Shown here in pieces: positions 23,870 to 31,347 of a stretch of DNA of 31,892 nucleotides (positions are counted from its first letter, which is position 1; the number at the start of each line of letters is the position of its first letter). Under the pieces are notes generated by a model. That model did not search any database and was not told the origin of the DNA. It was given only the letters and a program-made list of their open reading frames with translations. The DNA comes from RGIG2560 sp964418385 (GTDB lineage: Bacteria; Patescibacteriota; Microgenomatia; UBA1400; PJMF01). The position numbers were made by a program, and so were the translations under genes. Location: positions 1 through 31,892 of the forward strand of contig CAYQLH010000004.1 in the NCBI GenBank assembly GCA_964418385.1. The letters run 5' to 3'.

Positions 23870-25364
23870 ACGGTTATTTGTGCTTGCACTTTTTGTGTTT
23901 GCCTGCACGTCTACTGTGTGTGTTCCCGCTGCCCAAGCAGAAAAAACAGAGGATTACCGTGCTTCGTTTTCCTGGCAAATTGACGACCGCGACGTTGCTT
24001 TGAGTGTGGATCATTTTGCTGTGCGCGTAGATGATCAAACTGTATTCGTCAATCTCCCCAATCAAGAAGCTGACACTGATGATTATGCCCTGATGATTGA
24101 TTATTCTACCAATCGTTATGTGCTTATTTTTGATCAGCCGCTGGCAGTGGGCAAACACGAATGGCAAGCAGTAGGGATCAACGATCGCAACGAAGCTATT
24201 ATCTATTTACCCGGAGAAACTTTTACTGTTTCTCCAGCCAACCCCCTGGAAGAGGGTGGTAGTTTAAATAAACTTTTGACGCTGGCAACGCAAACGCTCA
24301 AACTTTTAGCGCAGACCTTAGTCGGTTTAGGCACCGTGGTTTTCTTTGTGATTTTCATCATTTTGGTAGTGACAGATCTAGTGTTTTCGCGTGGCCAATC
24401 ACTTTTTTTGTCGCGTTTTGGTCGCACTCGCGCTCACCGTACTGGTTTTGTTTTTGATGCGCACACCAATCGAGGTGTACCTTTTGCGCTCATTACTGCA
24501 CAAGGCATCAGCGAACAGGGCGAACAAGTACAAGTTACCAGTGTCACCGATGTGAATGGCAAATACGATTGTATCGCCTTGCCTCGTGGTGAGTATACGT
24601 TGCAAGTCAGTTGCGAAGGCTTTCGTTTTCCCACGCGTGTTTCACGACCCAACGCGATTGTGGCTGAAAATTTTTACAAAGGTGAGCCGATTCACGTCAT
24701 CACCAACGAGCAGTTGATTGATCCAATGATTCCGATGGATAAGCTCACCGCCGGTCAAGAGAATGCTCACGTAAGTTGGCGGACTCAAGTCTTGCGTACT
24801 CTTTGGATGCGCTGGCAGCGCCTGCGTCGTTTACAACCATATTTTGAAGTCACGCTTTTAGTTGCTTCGATCATTGGTCTTTTCTTACACCCCAATTTAA
24901 TTTACATTGTAACCGGAGTTTTTTACGGTGGTTTAGTGATTGCTCGTTTGTGGCACGTTTTGCGTCGCTCCTCTCTCAATGGTCGCGTGGTGGATAATAA
25001 CGGAGCGCCAATTCCGGGGGCAGTGGTAGAAGTTTATCAAAATCTTGGTGATGACACAGATGAATCGCGACATGCAATTTTGGGTGTCGCTGATGACCAA
25101 GGTCGCTTCAGTCTCAATCTGAAACCCGGTGAATACCGTGCTCGCGCCAAAAAAAACGGTTATGTTTCGCCCAATAGTGCTCGTACGGTAAATTCTGATG
25201 AAGTGATTACCATTACCGGTCAAGCACAAAATTTAACGCTTAAACTGATCAAAATGCCGAAACTAACTGAAGATTTCTTTTTCCAGGATGACGACAGCGC
25301 CAAAACGCCAAACGTCGCTCAACAACAACCAGAGGCAACTGAAACAATCCCAACGAACGCTTAA
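23859..25364 (+). CDS. Exported membrane protein with two carboxypeptidase-regulatory-like domains
   Basis: 501 residues. A signal peptide (1-27, ending AQA) precedes a small extracytoplasmic beta domain (about 30-130), a membrane helix (about 148-175), a regulatory-like beta-sandwich domain (about 190-264, with GFVFDAHTNRGVPFALI), a membrane hairpin (about 329-362) and a second such domain (about 371-447, with LNGRVVDNNGAPIPGAVVEV). The tail is Gln/Thr-rich. Arg clusters flank the helices on the domain side (FSRGQSLFLSRFGRTR, RWQRLRRLQ, RLWHVLRR), so both beta domains should face the cytoplasm. The layout repeats the C-terminal third of the upstream giant protein, so the two are paralogous there. 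The ATG overlaps the previous gene by 11 bp. Confidence 0.8.
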   Translation: MKAKRLFVLALFVFACTSTVCVPAAQAEKTEDYRASFSWQIDDRDVALSVDHFAVRVDDQTVFVNLPNQEADTDDYALMIDYSTNRYVLIFDQPLAVGKHEWQAVGINDRNEAIIYLPGETFTVSPANPLEEGGSLNKLLTLATQTLKLLAQTLVGLGTVVFFVIFIILVVTDLVFSRGQSLFLSRFGRTRAHRTGFVFDAHTNRGVPFALITAQGISEQGEQVQVTSVTDVNGKYDCIALPRGEYTLQVSCEGFRFPTRVSRPNAIVAENFYKGEPIHVITNEQLIDPMIPMDKLTAGQENAHVSWRTQVLRTLWMRWQRLRRLQPYFEVTLLVASIIGLFLHPNLIYIVTGVFYGGLVIARLWHVLRRSSLNGRVVDNNGAPIPGAVVEVYQNLGDDTDESRHAILGVADDQGRFSLNLKPGEYRARAKKNGYVSPNSARTVNSDEVITITGQAQNLTLKLIKMPKLTEDFFFQDDDSAKTPNVAQQQPEATETIPTNA

Positions 25365-25371
25365 AACACTG

Positions 25372-25442
25372 AGCAGGATAAGGGAATCGAACCCTCCTTT
25401 CCAGCTTGGGAAGCTAGCGTGCTACCGATGCACCAATCCTGC
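25372..25442 (-). tRNA. tRNA-Gly (anticodon CCC)
   Basis: 71 nt on the minus strand. A 7-bp acceptor stem (GCAGGAT / ATCCTGC), a D arm (GTGC / GCAC), an anticodon arm with loop TTCCCAA giving anticodon CCC, a short variable loop and a T arm (GAGGG-TTCGATT-CCCTT). The discriminator is U, as usual for bacterial tRNA-Gly. No CCA is encoded, so a CCA-adding enzyme is required. It converges with the surface operon. Confidence 0.95.
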
Positions 25443-25460
25443 ATTTTCAGAACCGCTCGT

Positions 25461-25489
25461 ATTATAACACCATCAATGTTTTTACGCAA
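25461..25489 (-). promoter_or_regulatory. Promoter of tRNA-Gly(CCC)
   Basis: TTGCGT (25489 to 25484), a 17-bp spacer and TATAAT (25466 to 25461) with an extended -10 TGT. The mature tRNA begins 18 bp downstream of the -10. Confidence 0.75.
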
Positions 25490-25492
25490 GAG

Positions 25493-26173
25493 TCAATCTA
25501 AATTAAACTTATCGGTGCTATCAACTGCGTTGTTTTCATTATCTAACACCATTTCGGGTTCAGCCGTTTCATCAACGTCATCACGATTAATATTAAGCAA
25601 GCGTTGTCCTTCAGGGCTTTCGATCGGCACAAATTCTACAGTTGCTCGCGGTTCGCTTACAATGAGCCGTTGTCCGTCCCAAGCGTAGTCACTGATATCG
25701 TCTTCTCCCGTACCGGTGTACATGCGTGTCTCATCAAAAGTGAAATCCTCACGATCACCCATAGCGTCGACATAACCAGTACCATCGGCATTTACCCACA
25801 TTCGCGCCCACATGCCTGCACGGGCTTGTGCTTCTACATCGATGACATTATCATCTCTAGTCATATAGACTGCTATATAAGAGCCTTCAGGAAGAGAGCG
25901 TTGATTGGGTATGAGTTGTGCCGACGGCGTGGGCAGGGCAGAGGGTAGGGGAGAAGCGGCAGTCGGTTGTGGTGAAGCGACTTGAAAAGCCGGTAAAGAA
26001 TTTTTGTTGACAGACCAAGTCACAACGGCTAAAACTACAGTTGCGGCCGTGCCGCCAATCACCCACCACATCGGTAACGCCGTGTCTATAGGTAAAGATT
26101 TTTCCGCATGTACCGGAGTTTTTCTCACCGTCGGTAGCGACCACTCATAATCATCAAATCTAGTTGCGGTCAT
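25493..26173 (-). CDS. Membrane-anchored hypothetical protein
   Basis: 226 residues: a cytoplasmic N-terminus of about 33 residues, one membrane helix (WWVIGGTAATVVLAVVTW, about 36-53), a Pro/Ala/Ser-rich linker (about 66-86) and an extracytoplasmic domain (about 92-195). That domain has Trp/Tyr-rich beta-strand-like segments (ARMWVNADGTGYVDAMGD, YAWDGQRLIV), and an acidic tail follows. The beta segments resemble lipocalin-like or copper-resistance-type strands only in a general way; no family is assigned. AAGGA precedes the ATG by 5 nt, and it has its own promoter just after the prfB stop. Confidence 0.75.
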   Translation of the reverse strand: MTATRFDDYEWSLPTVRKTPVHAEKSLPIDTALPMWWVIGGTAATVVLAVVTWSVNKNSLPAFQVASPQPTAASPLPSALPTPSAQLIPNQRSLPEGSYIAVYMTRDDNVIDVEAQARAGMWARMWVNADGTGYVDAMGDREDFTFDETRMYTGTGEDDISDYAWDGQRLIVSEPRATVEFVPIESPEGQRLLNINRDDVDETAEPEMVLDNENNAVDSTDKFNLD

Positions 26174-26197
26174 GTTTTCCTTTCAACTTCACCGCCC

Positions 26198-26206
26198 ATT
26201 ATAACA
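26198..26206 (-). promoter_or_regulatory. Extended -10 promoter of the membrane-anchored hypothetical gene
   Basis: On the minus strand TGT-TATAAT (26206 to 26198), beginning directly after the prfB TGA. The predicted leader of about 18 nt holds the AAGGA Shine-Dalgarno. Confidence 0.65.
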
Positions 26207-27301
26207 TCATTTGCTTAAAGTCGCTAGTTCAGCATCGATAAAAATTTCCAGCTTGCCATCCAAAACACCCGCTGTGTCTGAAGTTTCCACGCCCGTGCGC
26301 ACGTCTTTTACTAGTTGGTATGGGTGCAGGACATAATTGCGGATTTGTGTTCCCCAACTGGCTTGAATATTGGTACCTTTAAGAGCGCTCAATTCCTCTG
26401 CTTGCTGTTGCTGCTTCATCACCGCCAAGCGAGAACGCAAAATTTGCAAAGCGCGTTCTTTGTTCTGTGCCTGCGAGCGTTCTTCGCGACAGCGTACCAC
26501 CAAGTTTAACGGAAGATACGTCAACTCCACCGCAGTATTGACTTTGTTTACGTTTTGTCCACCTGCACCGCCAGCCCGTGTGAAATGCCAAGCCAGATCG
26601 GCTTCATTGAGCTGAATTTCTTGGTCATCATCGGCCAACACCGGTAACACCTCCACCAAAGCAAAAGACGTTTGTCGTAAATTATCAGCATTAAAGGGTG
26701 AGAGTCGCACGAGGCGATGAGTGCCAGCTTCATATTTCAGTAAACCGTAAGCGTGGCGACCAGTCACTTCGTAAGTAATACTTTTAATACCCGCCTCTTC
26801 CCCTCGTGATTCGTCAATCAAAGTAAACTTCCAACCCTGTCGCTCAAAAAATCTGGTGTAAGCGCGAGCCAACATACTTGCCCAGTCCATCGCTTCAGTG
26901 CCGCCCTGTCCTGCATGAACTCCAAAAATCGCCGGTTGAACGTCATATTTGCCAGTTAGGTATTCATTTAATTCCATTTTTTTAACCACTCTGATCAAAT
27001 TAGCGCCAATCCGCTCCAATTCTTTGGCATATTCTTCATTGTCTGGCTCATCGCGCACCAAAAAATCAGCGGTTTCCCACTCTTCTAAAAGGTTTTGCAA
27101 TGCACTTATCTGCTCACCCTCATCACGTGCTTCTCCAAGACGGCGCATGATCTCACCCGCGTCGGTACGGGTCCAAAAATCAGGTTGCAAAGTTTGTGCT
27201 TCTAACAATTTAATCGCGCTGGCGGTTTCTTCGGCATTATACCGTGCCAAAAGTACTCCTGCTTTCTGGCGATACAGCTCCACCTCATTTATTTGCGACA
27301 T
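26207..27301 (-). CDS. prfB: Peptide chain release factor 2
   Basis: 364 residues. The SPF tripeptide that reads UGA/UAA is at 201-203 (RLSPFNADN) and the catalytic GGQ at 247-249 (GAGGQNVNKVNTAVEL). It terminates translation at UGA and UAA. The frame is continuous: the in-frame UGA and programmed +1 frameshift near codon 25 known from many bacterial prfB genes are absent. The gene itself ends in TGA. Presence of RF2 indicates that UGA is a stop here, unlike the UGA=Gly code of some Gracilibacteria and Absconditabacteria. It starts 3 bp after the preceding regulator gene with no Shine-Dalgarno, so it is probably translated by coupling. Confidence 0.95.
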   Translation of the reverse strand: MSQINEVELYRQKAGVLLARYNAEETASAIKLLEAQTLQPDFWTRTDAGEIMRRLGEARDEGEQISALQNLLEEWETADFLVRDEPDNEEYAKELERIGANLIRVVKKMELNEYLTGKYDVQPAIFGVHAGQGGTEAMDWASMLARAYTRFFERQGWKFTLIDESRGEEAGIKSITYEVTGRHAYGLLKYEAGTHRLVRLSPFNADNLRQTSFALVEVLPVLADDDQEIQLNEADLAWHFTRAGGAGGQNVNKVNTAVELTYLPLNLVVRCREERSQAQNKERALQILRSRLAVMKQQQQAEELSALKGTNIQASWGTQIRNYVLHPYQLVKDVRTGVETSDTAGVLDGKLEIFIDAELATLSK

Positions 27302-27304
27302 AAA

Positions 27305-27898
27305 TTACATGTATTGACCGCGTTCCACGAAGTCTTCTTCGTCACCCACGACCATTAAGCGCTTGCCGTACAAAACTTCCATAATGAATGGATCGCGGCG
27401 CTGTTTGCGAAATTTAAACTCGTTCACATCAAAAATTGCAAAGTTAATTTCTCGACCCAAGGCTTTTTCCTCGTCCTTGATCAATGCCTCCAATTCAGGT
27501 ACCACCACTTCGCCAATTACCAAAATATCCAAAGCCTCACTTTTGGGCAGACGATTAAAAAAGGATGGCGTGAAAACTACAAAATCAAGCTTCCCCAATT
27601 TACGCTTGAGACGGCGAATTTTTTTACCAAGTCCATTTTCTTTAAAAACAATTTGCTGTAACTCGCCAAAAAACGGATAAGCCTTGTTGGCGCGATAATA
27701 TTGACGATTGCCTCGCTCTTCACTCAAAAGAACACCGTTTTTGGTCAAATGTAAAAGTTCACGCCGTACCGCATTTATTTCTTCGTCTATCAAGCGCGTT
27801 GCTTCGCGAACGTAATAAACTTCACCGGGATTGAGCAAAAACAAACTCAAGACCTTTACCCGCACCCTACTAGTCACTAAATCTTGCAATTTCGCCAT
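27305..27898 (-). CDS. Winged-helix regulator with C-terminal nucleotidyltransferase-like domain
   Basis: 197 residues. Residues 1-75 form a winged helix-turn-helix (VRVKVLSLFLLNPGEVYYVREATRLI, then LLHLTKNGVLLSEERGNRQYYRAN) of the ArsR/MarR-like type. Residues about 100-190 resemble a minimal nucleotidyltransferase fold (ALDILVIGEVVVPELEALIKDEEKALGREINFAIFD), though the catalytic GS and double-Asp motif look weak. Such fusions occur in archaea and Patescibacteria, with unknown targets. It is the first gene of a unit with prfB. The ATG is preceded by a leader of about 40 nt that holds a small overlapping reading frame. Confidence 0.7.
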   Translation of the reverse strand: MAKLQDLVTSRVRVKVLSLFLLNPGEVYYVREATRLIDEEINAVRRELLHLTKNGVLLSEERGNRQYYRANKAYPFFGELQQIVFKENGLGKKIRRLKRKLGKLDFVVFTPSFFNRLPKSEALDILVIGEVVVPELEALIKDEEKALGREINFAIFDVNEFKFRKQRRDPFIMEVLYGKRLMVVGDEEDFVERGQYM

Positions 27899-27936
27899 AA
27901 TTTCCGTTTCTGTTTACATTTTGTCACAACGGACAT
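27877..27936 (-). CDS. Possible leaderless upstream ORF (19 codons)
   Basis: An ATG (27936 to 27934) lies 7 nt after the TATAAT, the same spacing as the leaderless genes in the window. The frame runs 19 codons (MSVVTKCKQKRKLWRNCKI) to a TAG inside the regulator gene, overlapping its first 22 bases in another frame. It could regulate translation of the regulator; chance is equally possible. Confidence 0.3.
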   Translation of the reverse strand: MSVVTKCKQKRKLWRNCKI

Positions 27937-27943
27937 TTTTATT

Positions 27944-27952
27944 ATTATACCA
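27944..27952 (-). promoter_or_regulatory. Extended -10 promoter of the regulator-prfB unit
   Basis: On the minus strand TGG-TATAAT (27952 to 27944). Transcription would begin near the ATG of the small upstream frame and about 40 nt before the regulator ATG, where only a weak GGAAA stands in for a Shine-Dalgarno. Confidence 0.7.
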
Positions 27953-28044
27953 CAAAATTCACTAAAGTGACGAGCAATTTCACAAAATTTGAACAATTTG
28001 GCAATTTTGCACGTATCCGCTTGTGATGTCTGCATCCGGCAGAT

Positions 28045-28692
28045 TTACCACTGAATTTCACTTTCGCCGTGTGCGCGCAAATAGTCATTACATTTTTTAA
28101 AATGTCCACAACCAAAAAAACCGTTATAAGCGGATAAAGGCGACGGGTGCGCCGCTTGAAGCACTAAGTGTTGAGAGTCATCAATCAAATTTGCTTTACT
28201 GCGCGCGTCGCGTCCCCACAACATAAATACCAAGTGCTCGCGCTCGCGAGCAAGCATTTCTACTACGTGCATAGTAAAAGTTTCCCACCCGTGTCCACGG
28301 TGACTGCCGGCACGATGTGCTTCCACGGTGAGAGTGTTGTTTAAAAGCAAGACGCCTTGAACTGCCCACCGTGTTAAATTGCCATCACGCGGCAAAGGCG
28401 TACCTAGCTCATTGTGTATTTCTTTAAAAATATTTTGCAATGATGGTGGCATCGCTACTTCGTGTTGCACGGAAAAAGCCAAGCCGTGAGCTTGGTGCTC
28501 ACCGTGATAAGGATCTTGACCCAAAATCACCACTTTGACTGCATTCAAATCTGTCGCAAAAGCGCTAAAAACTTGATTTTTTGGCGGGAAAACGGTTTTG
28601 GTGCCGTATTGCTCATGTACAAAAGCAGCTAATTCTTGAAAATATGGTTCTTTAAACTCTGTTTGTAAAAACGGCTGCCACGATTGATGCAT
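28045..28692 (-). CDS. ung: Uracil-DNA glycosylase, family 1
   Basis: 215 residues from the ATG at 28692. The water-activating loop GQDPYHG holds the catalytic Asp (D60), AFSV and SLQNIFKEI follow, and the DNA-intercalating loop HPSPLSAYNGFFG starts at His 182. It excises uracil from DNA at the start of base-excision repair. A GTG at 28704 is an alternative start, but it overlaps elp3, and GAGG before the 28692 ATG supports the shorter form. The ATG follows the elp3 stop by 1 bp, so the two form an operon. An inverted repeat (TCTGC / GCAGA, 28030-28044) follows its stop. Confidence 0.95.
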   Translation of the reverse strand: MHQSWQPFLQTEFKEPYFQELAAFVHEQYGTKTVFPPKNQVFSAFATDLNAVKVVILGQDPYHGEHQAHGLAFSVQHEVAMPPSLQNIFKEIHNELGTPLPRDGNLTRWAVQGVLLLNNTLTVEAHRAGSHRGHGWETFTMHVVEMLAREREHLVFMLWGRDARSKANLIDDSQHLVLQAAHPSPLSAYNGFFGCGHFKKCNDYLRAHGESEIQW

Positions 28693-28693
28693 T

Positions 28694-30526
28694 TTATTCC
28701 TCACATCCCACTAAATCATATTTTTGGTATAGTTCGTCCTCACTAAAACCTTGTGCCGCGTAATACTCGCGTGTACCCACTGCCGAAATTACCCGCACGC
28801 ATTTCCGGCCGTCTGCTTTAGCGATTGCCTGCGCTCGCGAGATTAATTTTTTGCCCAAACCTTGATGCTGTGAGCGACTTTGACCACGCAATTTTGCCGC
28901 AGCGCCGTAAACATGGACTTCACGTATCATTGCGTTAGCGGGGAAATCTCCAAATTCGTCTGGAATTTTACCAAAAAGTCGCTCAATCTTTTCACGCTCT
29001 GGCAGCGAGAGACGCAAAAAGCCAACCAGCTTTTCATCCGCTGTCACAAACTGCAAAAAGTATTCTCGTGACACGCTCGTTTCGTATTGGTATTCCACCA
29101 AGTGCAAATCATCAGCACTCACTTGCCCGCCGCGGATTTCGCGTGACCGGATTTCACGCACCTTGACGCCTTGCCGCGCCAACTCATCGTCCACCAGTTG
29201 GCGAAAATTGGTGCGTTTATTGCCACTTTCAATATCATTGGCAGAAAAATCCCTTATCATCCGTGAAATCCTCACATATTCTGGTACCAGCTTCATTTCG
29301 GCAGTCAAAACCTGCAAAAGTTGTGCGTGCGTGTACGGCATCCATTCGCCTCTGGTAAAATACTCATAAAGTTCGCTGCTACGGATCAGACTGCACGGAT
29401 AAAGTTTAATTTCGTCTGGTAAAAATTGCGGGTCAGTGACGAAATTTTTGAAATCAGCAATATCTGCTTCGGGCGTGGCGCCTAAAAGATTGGCCATAAA
29501 ATGAGCGTGAATTTTAAAACCATACAAACGTAGAATTGCCACCGCGCGCGCAATTTGTGCCGGCGTGATCGCGCGTCCGTTGCGTCGCAAAATTTCTTCA
29601 TTCACTGATTGGACGCCAATTTGCACTTTAGTTGCACCCAATTGACGATAAGTCCGAGCGCTTTCTATGGTGATACAATCCGGCCGTGTTTCGATCACCA
29701 AACCCACACAGCGGTGTTGAGCCTTTGAGTTTTCCCGCTGACGCGCGGCAAGCTTTGCCCAATTACTTTGTTGCCAGCTGCTTAAACGTCGCTCGCGCTC
29801 GCTGCGCAAAAAGTTTTCTTGCACGTACTGATTATATGAAACTGTGCCACTGGTTACTTGCGCTTGCGCTTGCGCAAAACGTTTTTGGTTGATTTGGGCT
29901 TGGTTGCTCAAAACTGCTTCTCTGCTTGCGAGTTCATGGTCTAATTGCTCATAAAGTGCCATGCGCGTTTTTACCCGCTCCCGGTGCCGCCCAAACTCAT
30001 TCAAAGCGCGGAAAACTTCATCCACGTACCAAATTTGATATGGTTGCTGATATGCATCCCAGGTCCCACCCAAGATGATAATCTCCACTTTGTCCAATGG
30101 ATGTCCCATTTCCTGCAGCGACTCTAGACGATTGGTAACTTGCAAATACGGATCGAAGTAATTCGCCTCCGCTCGTTGCGCTCCGGGCTCATTGGCGAGG
30201 TAGCTTTTGGGCATGCGCACGTCTGCCGGGCAAAAAATGCAGCCGCCAGGACACGGCCACGGTTTGGTGAGAATTGTCACTGTTGCCACTCCAGATAGAG
30301 TGCGAATTGGCTTCACTTGCAGCCACGCGCGGATTTGCTTTTGTCGCTCGTGGTACAATTTGCCAAAACTTTCTGCACTGTCCAACGCGGCCAGAATTTC
30401 TGACTTGGTGTAAAACGGTTGCGCGCCCGCGCGGCGAAAACGATGTTGCAAACGCAAAAATTCAGTCCCGCTTAAACTTTCGCGGGTACACAGTTCATCA
30501 ATCAAGCGTGATAAATTTTCATCCAT
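28694..30526 (-). CDS. elp3: Elp3-family tRNA uridine(34) modification enzyme (radical SAM + GNAT)
   Basis: 610 residues. The N-terminal helical region has tRNA-binding character. The radical-SAM core carries C92, C96 and C99 (CPGGCIFC), with the Elp3-typical TVTILTKPWPCPGGCIFCP context, ILGGTWDAY and VGLVIETRPDCI. The C-terminal GNAT acetyltransferase domain (QHQGLGKKLISRAQAIAK) binds acetyl-CoA. Single-protein Elp3 enzymes add a carboxymethyl group to C5 of the wobble uridine (cm5U34). The divergent neighbour resembles Trm9, which methylates exactly this product in eukaryotes. The start is supported by TAAAAT ending 7 nt upstream (leaderless), although an ATG overlapping the end of that hexamer also exists. 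Confidence 0.9.
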   Translation of the reverse strand: MDENLSRLIDELCTRESLSGTEFLRLQHRFRRAGAQPFYTKSEILAALDSAESFGKLYHERQKQIRAWLQVKPIRTLSGVATVTILTKPWPCPGGCIFCPADVRMPKSYLANEPGAQRAEANYFDPYLQVTNRLESLQEMGHPLDKVEIIILGGTWDAYQQPYQIWYVDEVFRALNEFGRHRERVKTRMALYEQLDHELASREAVLSNQAQINQKRFAQAQAQVTSGTVSYNQYVQENFLRSERERRLSSWQQSNWAKLAARQRENSKAQHRCVGLVIETRPDCITIESARTYRQLGATKVQIGVQSVNEEILRRNGRAITPAQIARAVAILRLYGFKIHAHFMANLLGATPEADIADFKNFVTDPQFLPDEIKLYPCSLIRSSELYEYFTRGEWMPYTHAQLLQVLTAEMKLVPEYVRISRMIRDFSANDIESGNKRTNFRQLVDDELARQGVKVREIRSREIRGGQVSADDLHLVEYQYETSVSREYFLQFVTADEKLVGFLRLSLPEREKIERLFGKIPDEFGDFPANAMIREVHVYGAAAKLRGQSRSQHQGLGKKLISRAQAIAKADGRKCVRVISAVGTREYYAAQGFSEDELYQKYDLVGCEE

Positions 30527-30533
30527 GTGCCAT

Positions 30534-30570
30534 ATTTTATCACAATTTCATTCGGTTTCGGTAGTATAAT
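30534..30570. promoter_or_regulatory. Divergent leaderless promoters of elp3 (-) and the Trm9-like gene (+)
   Basis: Minus strand: TGA-TAAAAT (30542 to 30534), 7 nt before the elp3 ATG. Plus strand: TATAAT (30565-30570), 7 nt before the ATG at 30578. The two start codons are only 51 bp apart, so the pair may be co-regulated. Confidence 0.7.
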
Positions 30571-30577
30571 AAAAGGT

Positions 30578-31270
30578 ATGGATCAAAATCAACGTCAGCG
30601 ACTGATCACTCTCAATAATCACTTTTACGCTCTTCATGCTGCTGATTTCGCGCGCACGCGCGGTCGGCCCTGGGCTGGTTGGGAACAACTCCCACTCCCA
30701 GACTCACCAACTGTCCTTGACGTTGCCTGTGGCAATTTGCGCTTTCGCGATTTTATCCGCGTGCGTTTTCCTGCGGCCAGCTATCTCGGTATCGACGCCA
30801 GTGCTGCTCTCGCATCTCAAGGTAATCCCGCCGCTGGCGAATTTCTCGCGGTCGATATTTTGCAATCTTTGCTTACTGGTCATGATTGGCGGCACGAGCT
30901 GTCTCGGCGTGATTTTAATTTTATTTTTTGCGGTGCTTTTTTGCATCATGTGCCAGGAGATGATTGGCGGCAATTATTTTTGCACCAACTAAGCGAACTC
31001 GTGCCTGCGGGTGGACGGTTGGCGGTCAGCTTTTGGCAATTTTTGGACGATTCGCCTCAGCTCGTCGTTGAGGATTTGGGTGCTCATGATTATTTACTTT
31101 CGTGGGGTCATTCGCACGCGCCGGCACGCTTCGTCCATCATTTCACGGATAAGGAAATAGACAATTTGGCGGTCTCCTTATCGTCGTTGCAAGTTATTGC
31201 TGACTATCGTGCCGACGGTCACACTGGTCGTGCCAACCGCTATCTCGTGTGGAAAAAGTTAAAACAGTAA
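30578..31270 (+). CDS. SAM-dependent methyltransferase of the Trm9/ALKBH8 type
   Basis: 230 residues from the ATG set by its promoter; an earlier in-frame ATG at 30527 lies across the promoter. The N-terminal motif F24-x-x-T27-R28-x-x-P31-W32 matches the FSxTRxxPWP signature of Trm9/ALKBH8. Then come a class I SAM loop (VLDVACGNLRF), the acidic GIDAS and FLHHVP. Near the C-terminus, DYLLSWG and RFVHHFTDKEIDNL mirror the VPW and RYYHLFxxGEL segments of that family. Trm9 converts cm5U34 to mcm5U34. Its placement 51 bp from elp3 strongly suggests the same pathway here. It is shorter than yeast Trm9 and has one substitution in the SAM loop (ACGNL for GCGNG). A different methyl acceptor remains possible. 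Confidence 0.65.
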   Translation: MDQNQRQRLITLNNHFYALHAADFARTRGRPWAGWEQLPLPDSPTVLDVACGNLRFRDFIRVRFPAASYLGIDASAALASQGNPAAGEFLAVDILQSLLTGHDWRHELSRRDFNFIFCGAFLHHVPGDDWRQLFLHQLSELVPAGGRLAVSFWQFLDDSPQLVVEDLGAHDYLLSWGHSHAPARFVHHFTDKEIDNLAVSLSSLQVIADYRADGHTGRANRYLVWKKLKQ

Positions 31271-31317
31271 ATACTCATTTTGTAACATTTTTTCACCACT
31301 CACGCCTGGAAAATTGC

Positions 31318-31337
31318 AATGCTGCACGTGCAGCATT
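31318..31337. repeat. Perfect 20-bp palindrome downstream of the Trm9-like gene
   Basis: Each half is AATGCTGCAC. No T-run follows, so it is not a standard intrinsic terminator; it may be a protein-binding site or an RNA hairpin at the transcript end. Confidence 0.6.
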
Positions 31338-31347
31338 AATAACTTCA

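Noticed and set aside
28030..28044. Inverted repeat TCTGC-ATCCG-GCAGA after ung as a terminator
   Set aside because: On the minus strand, the direction of ung transcription, no T-run follows. It is mentioned only as a possible 3' hairpin.
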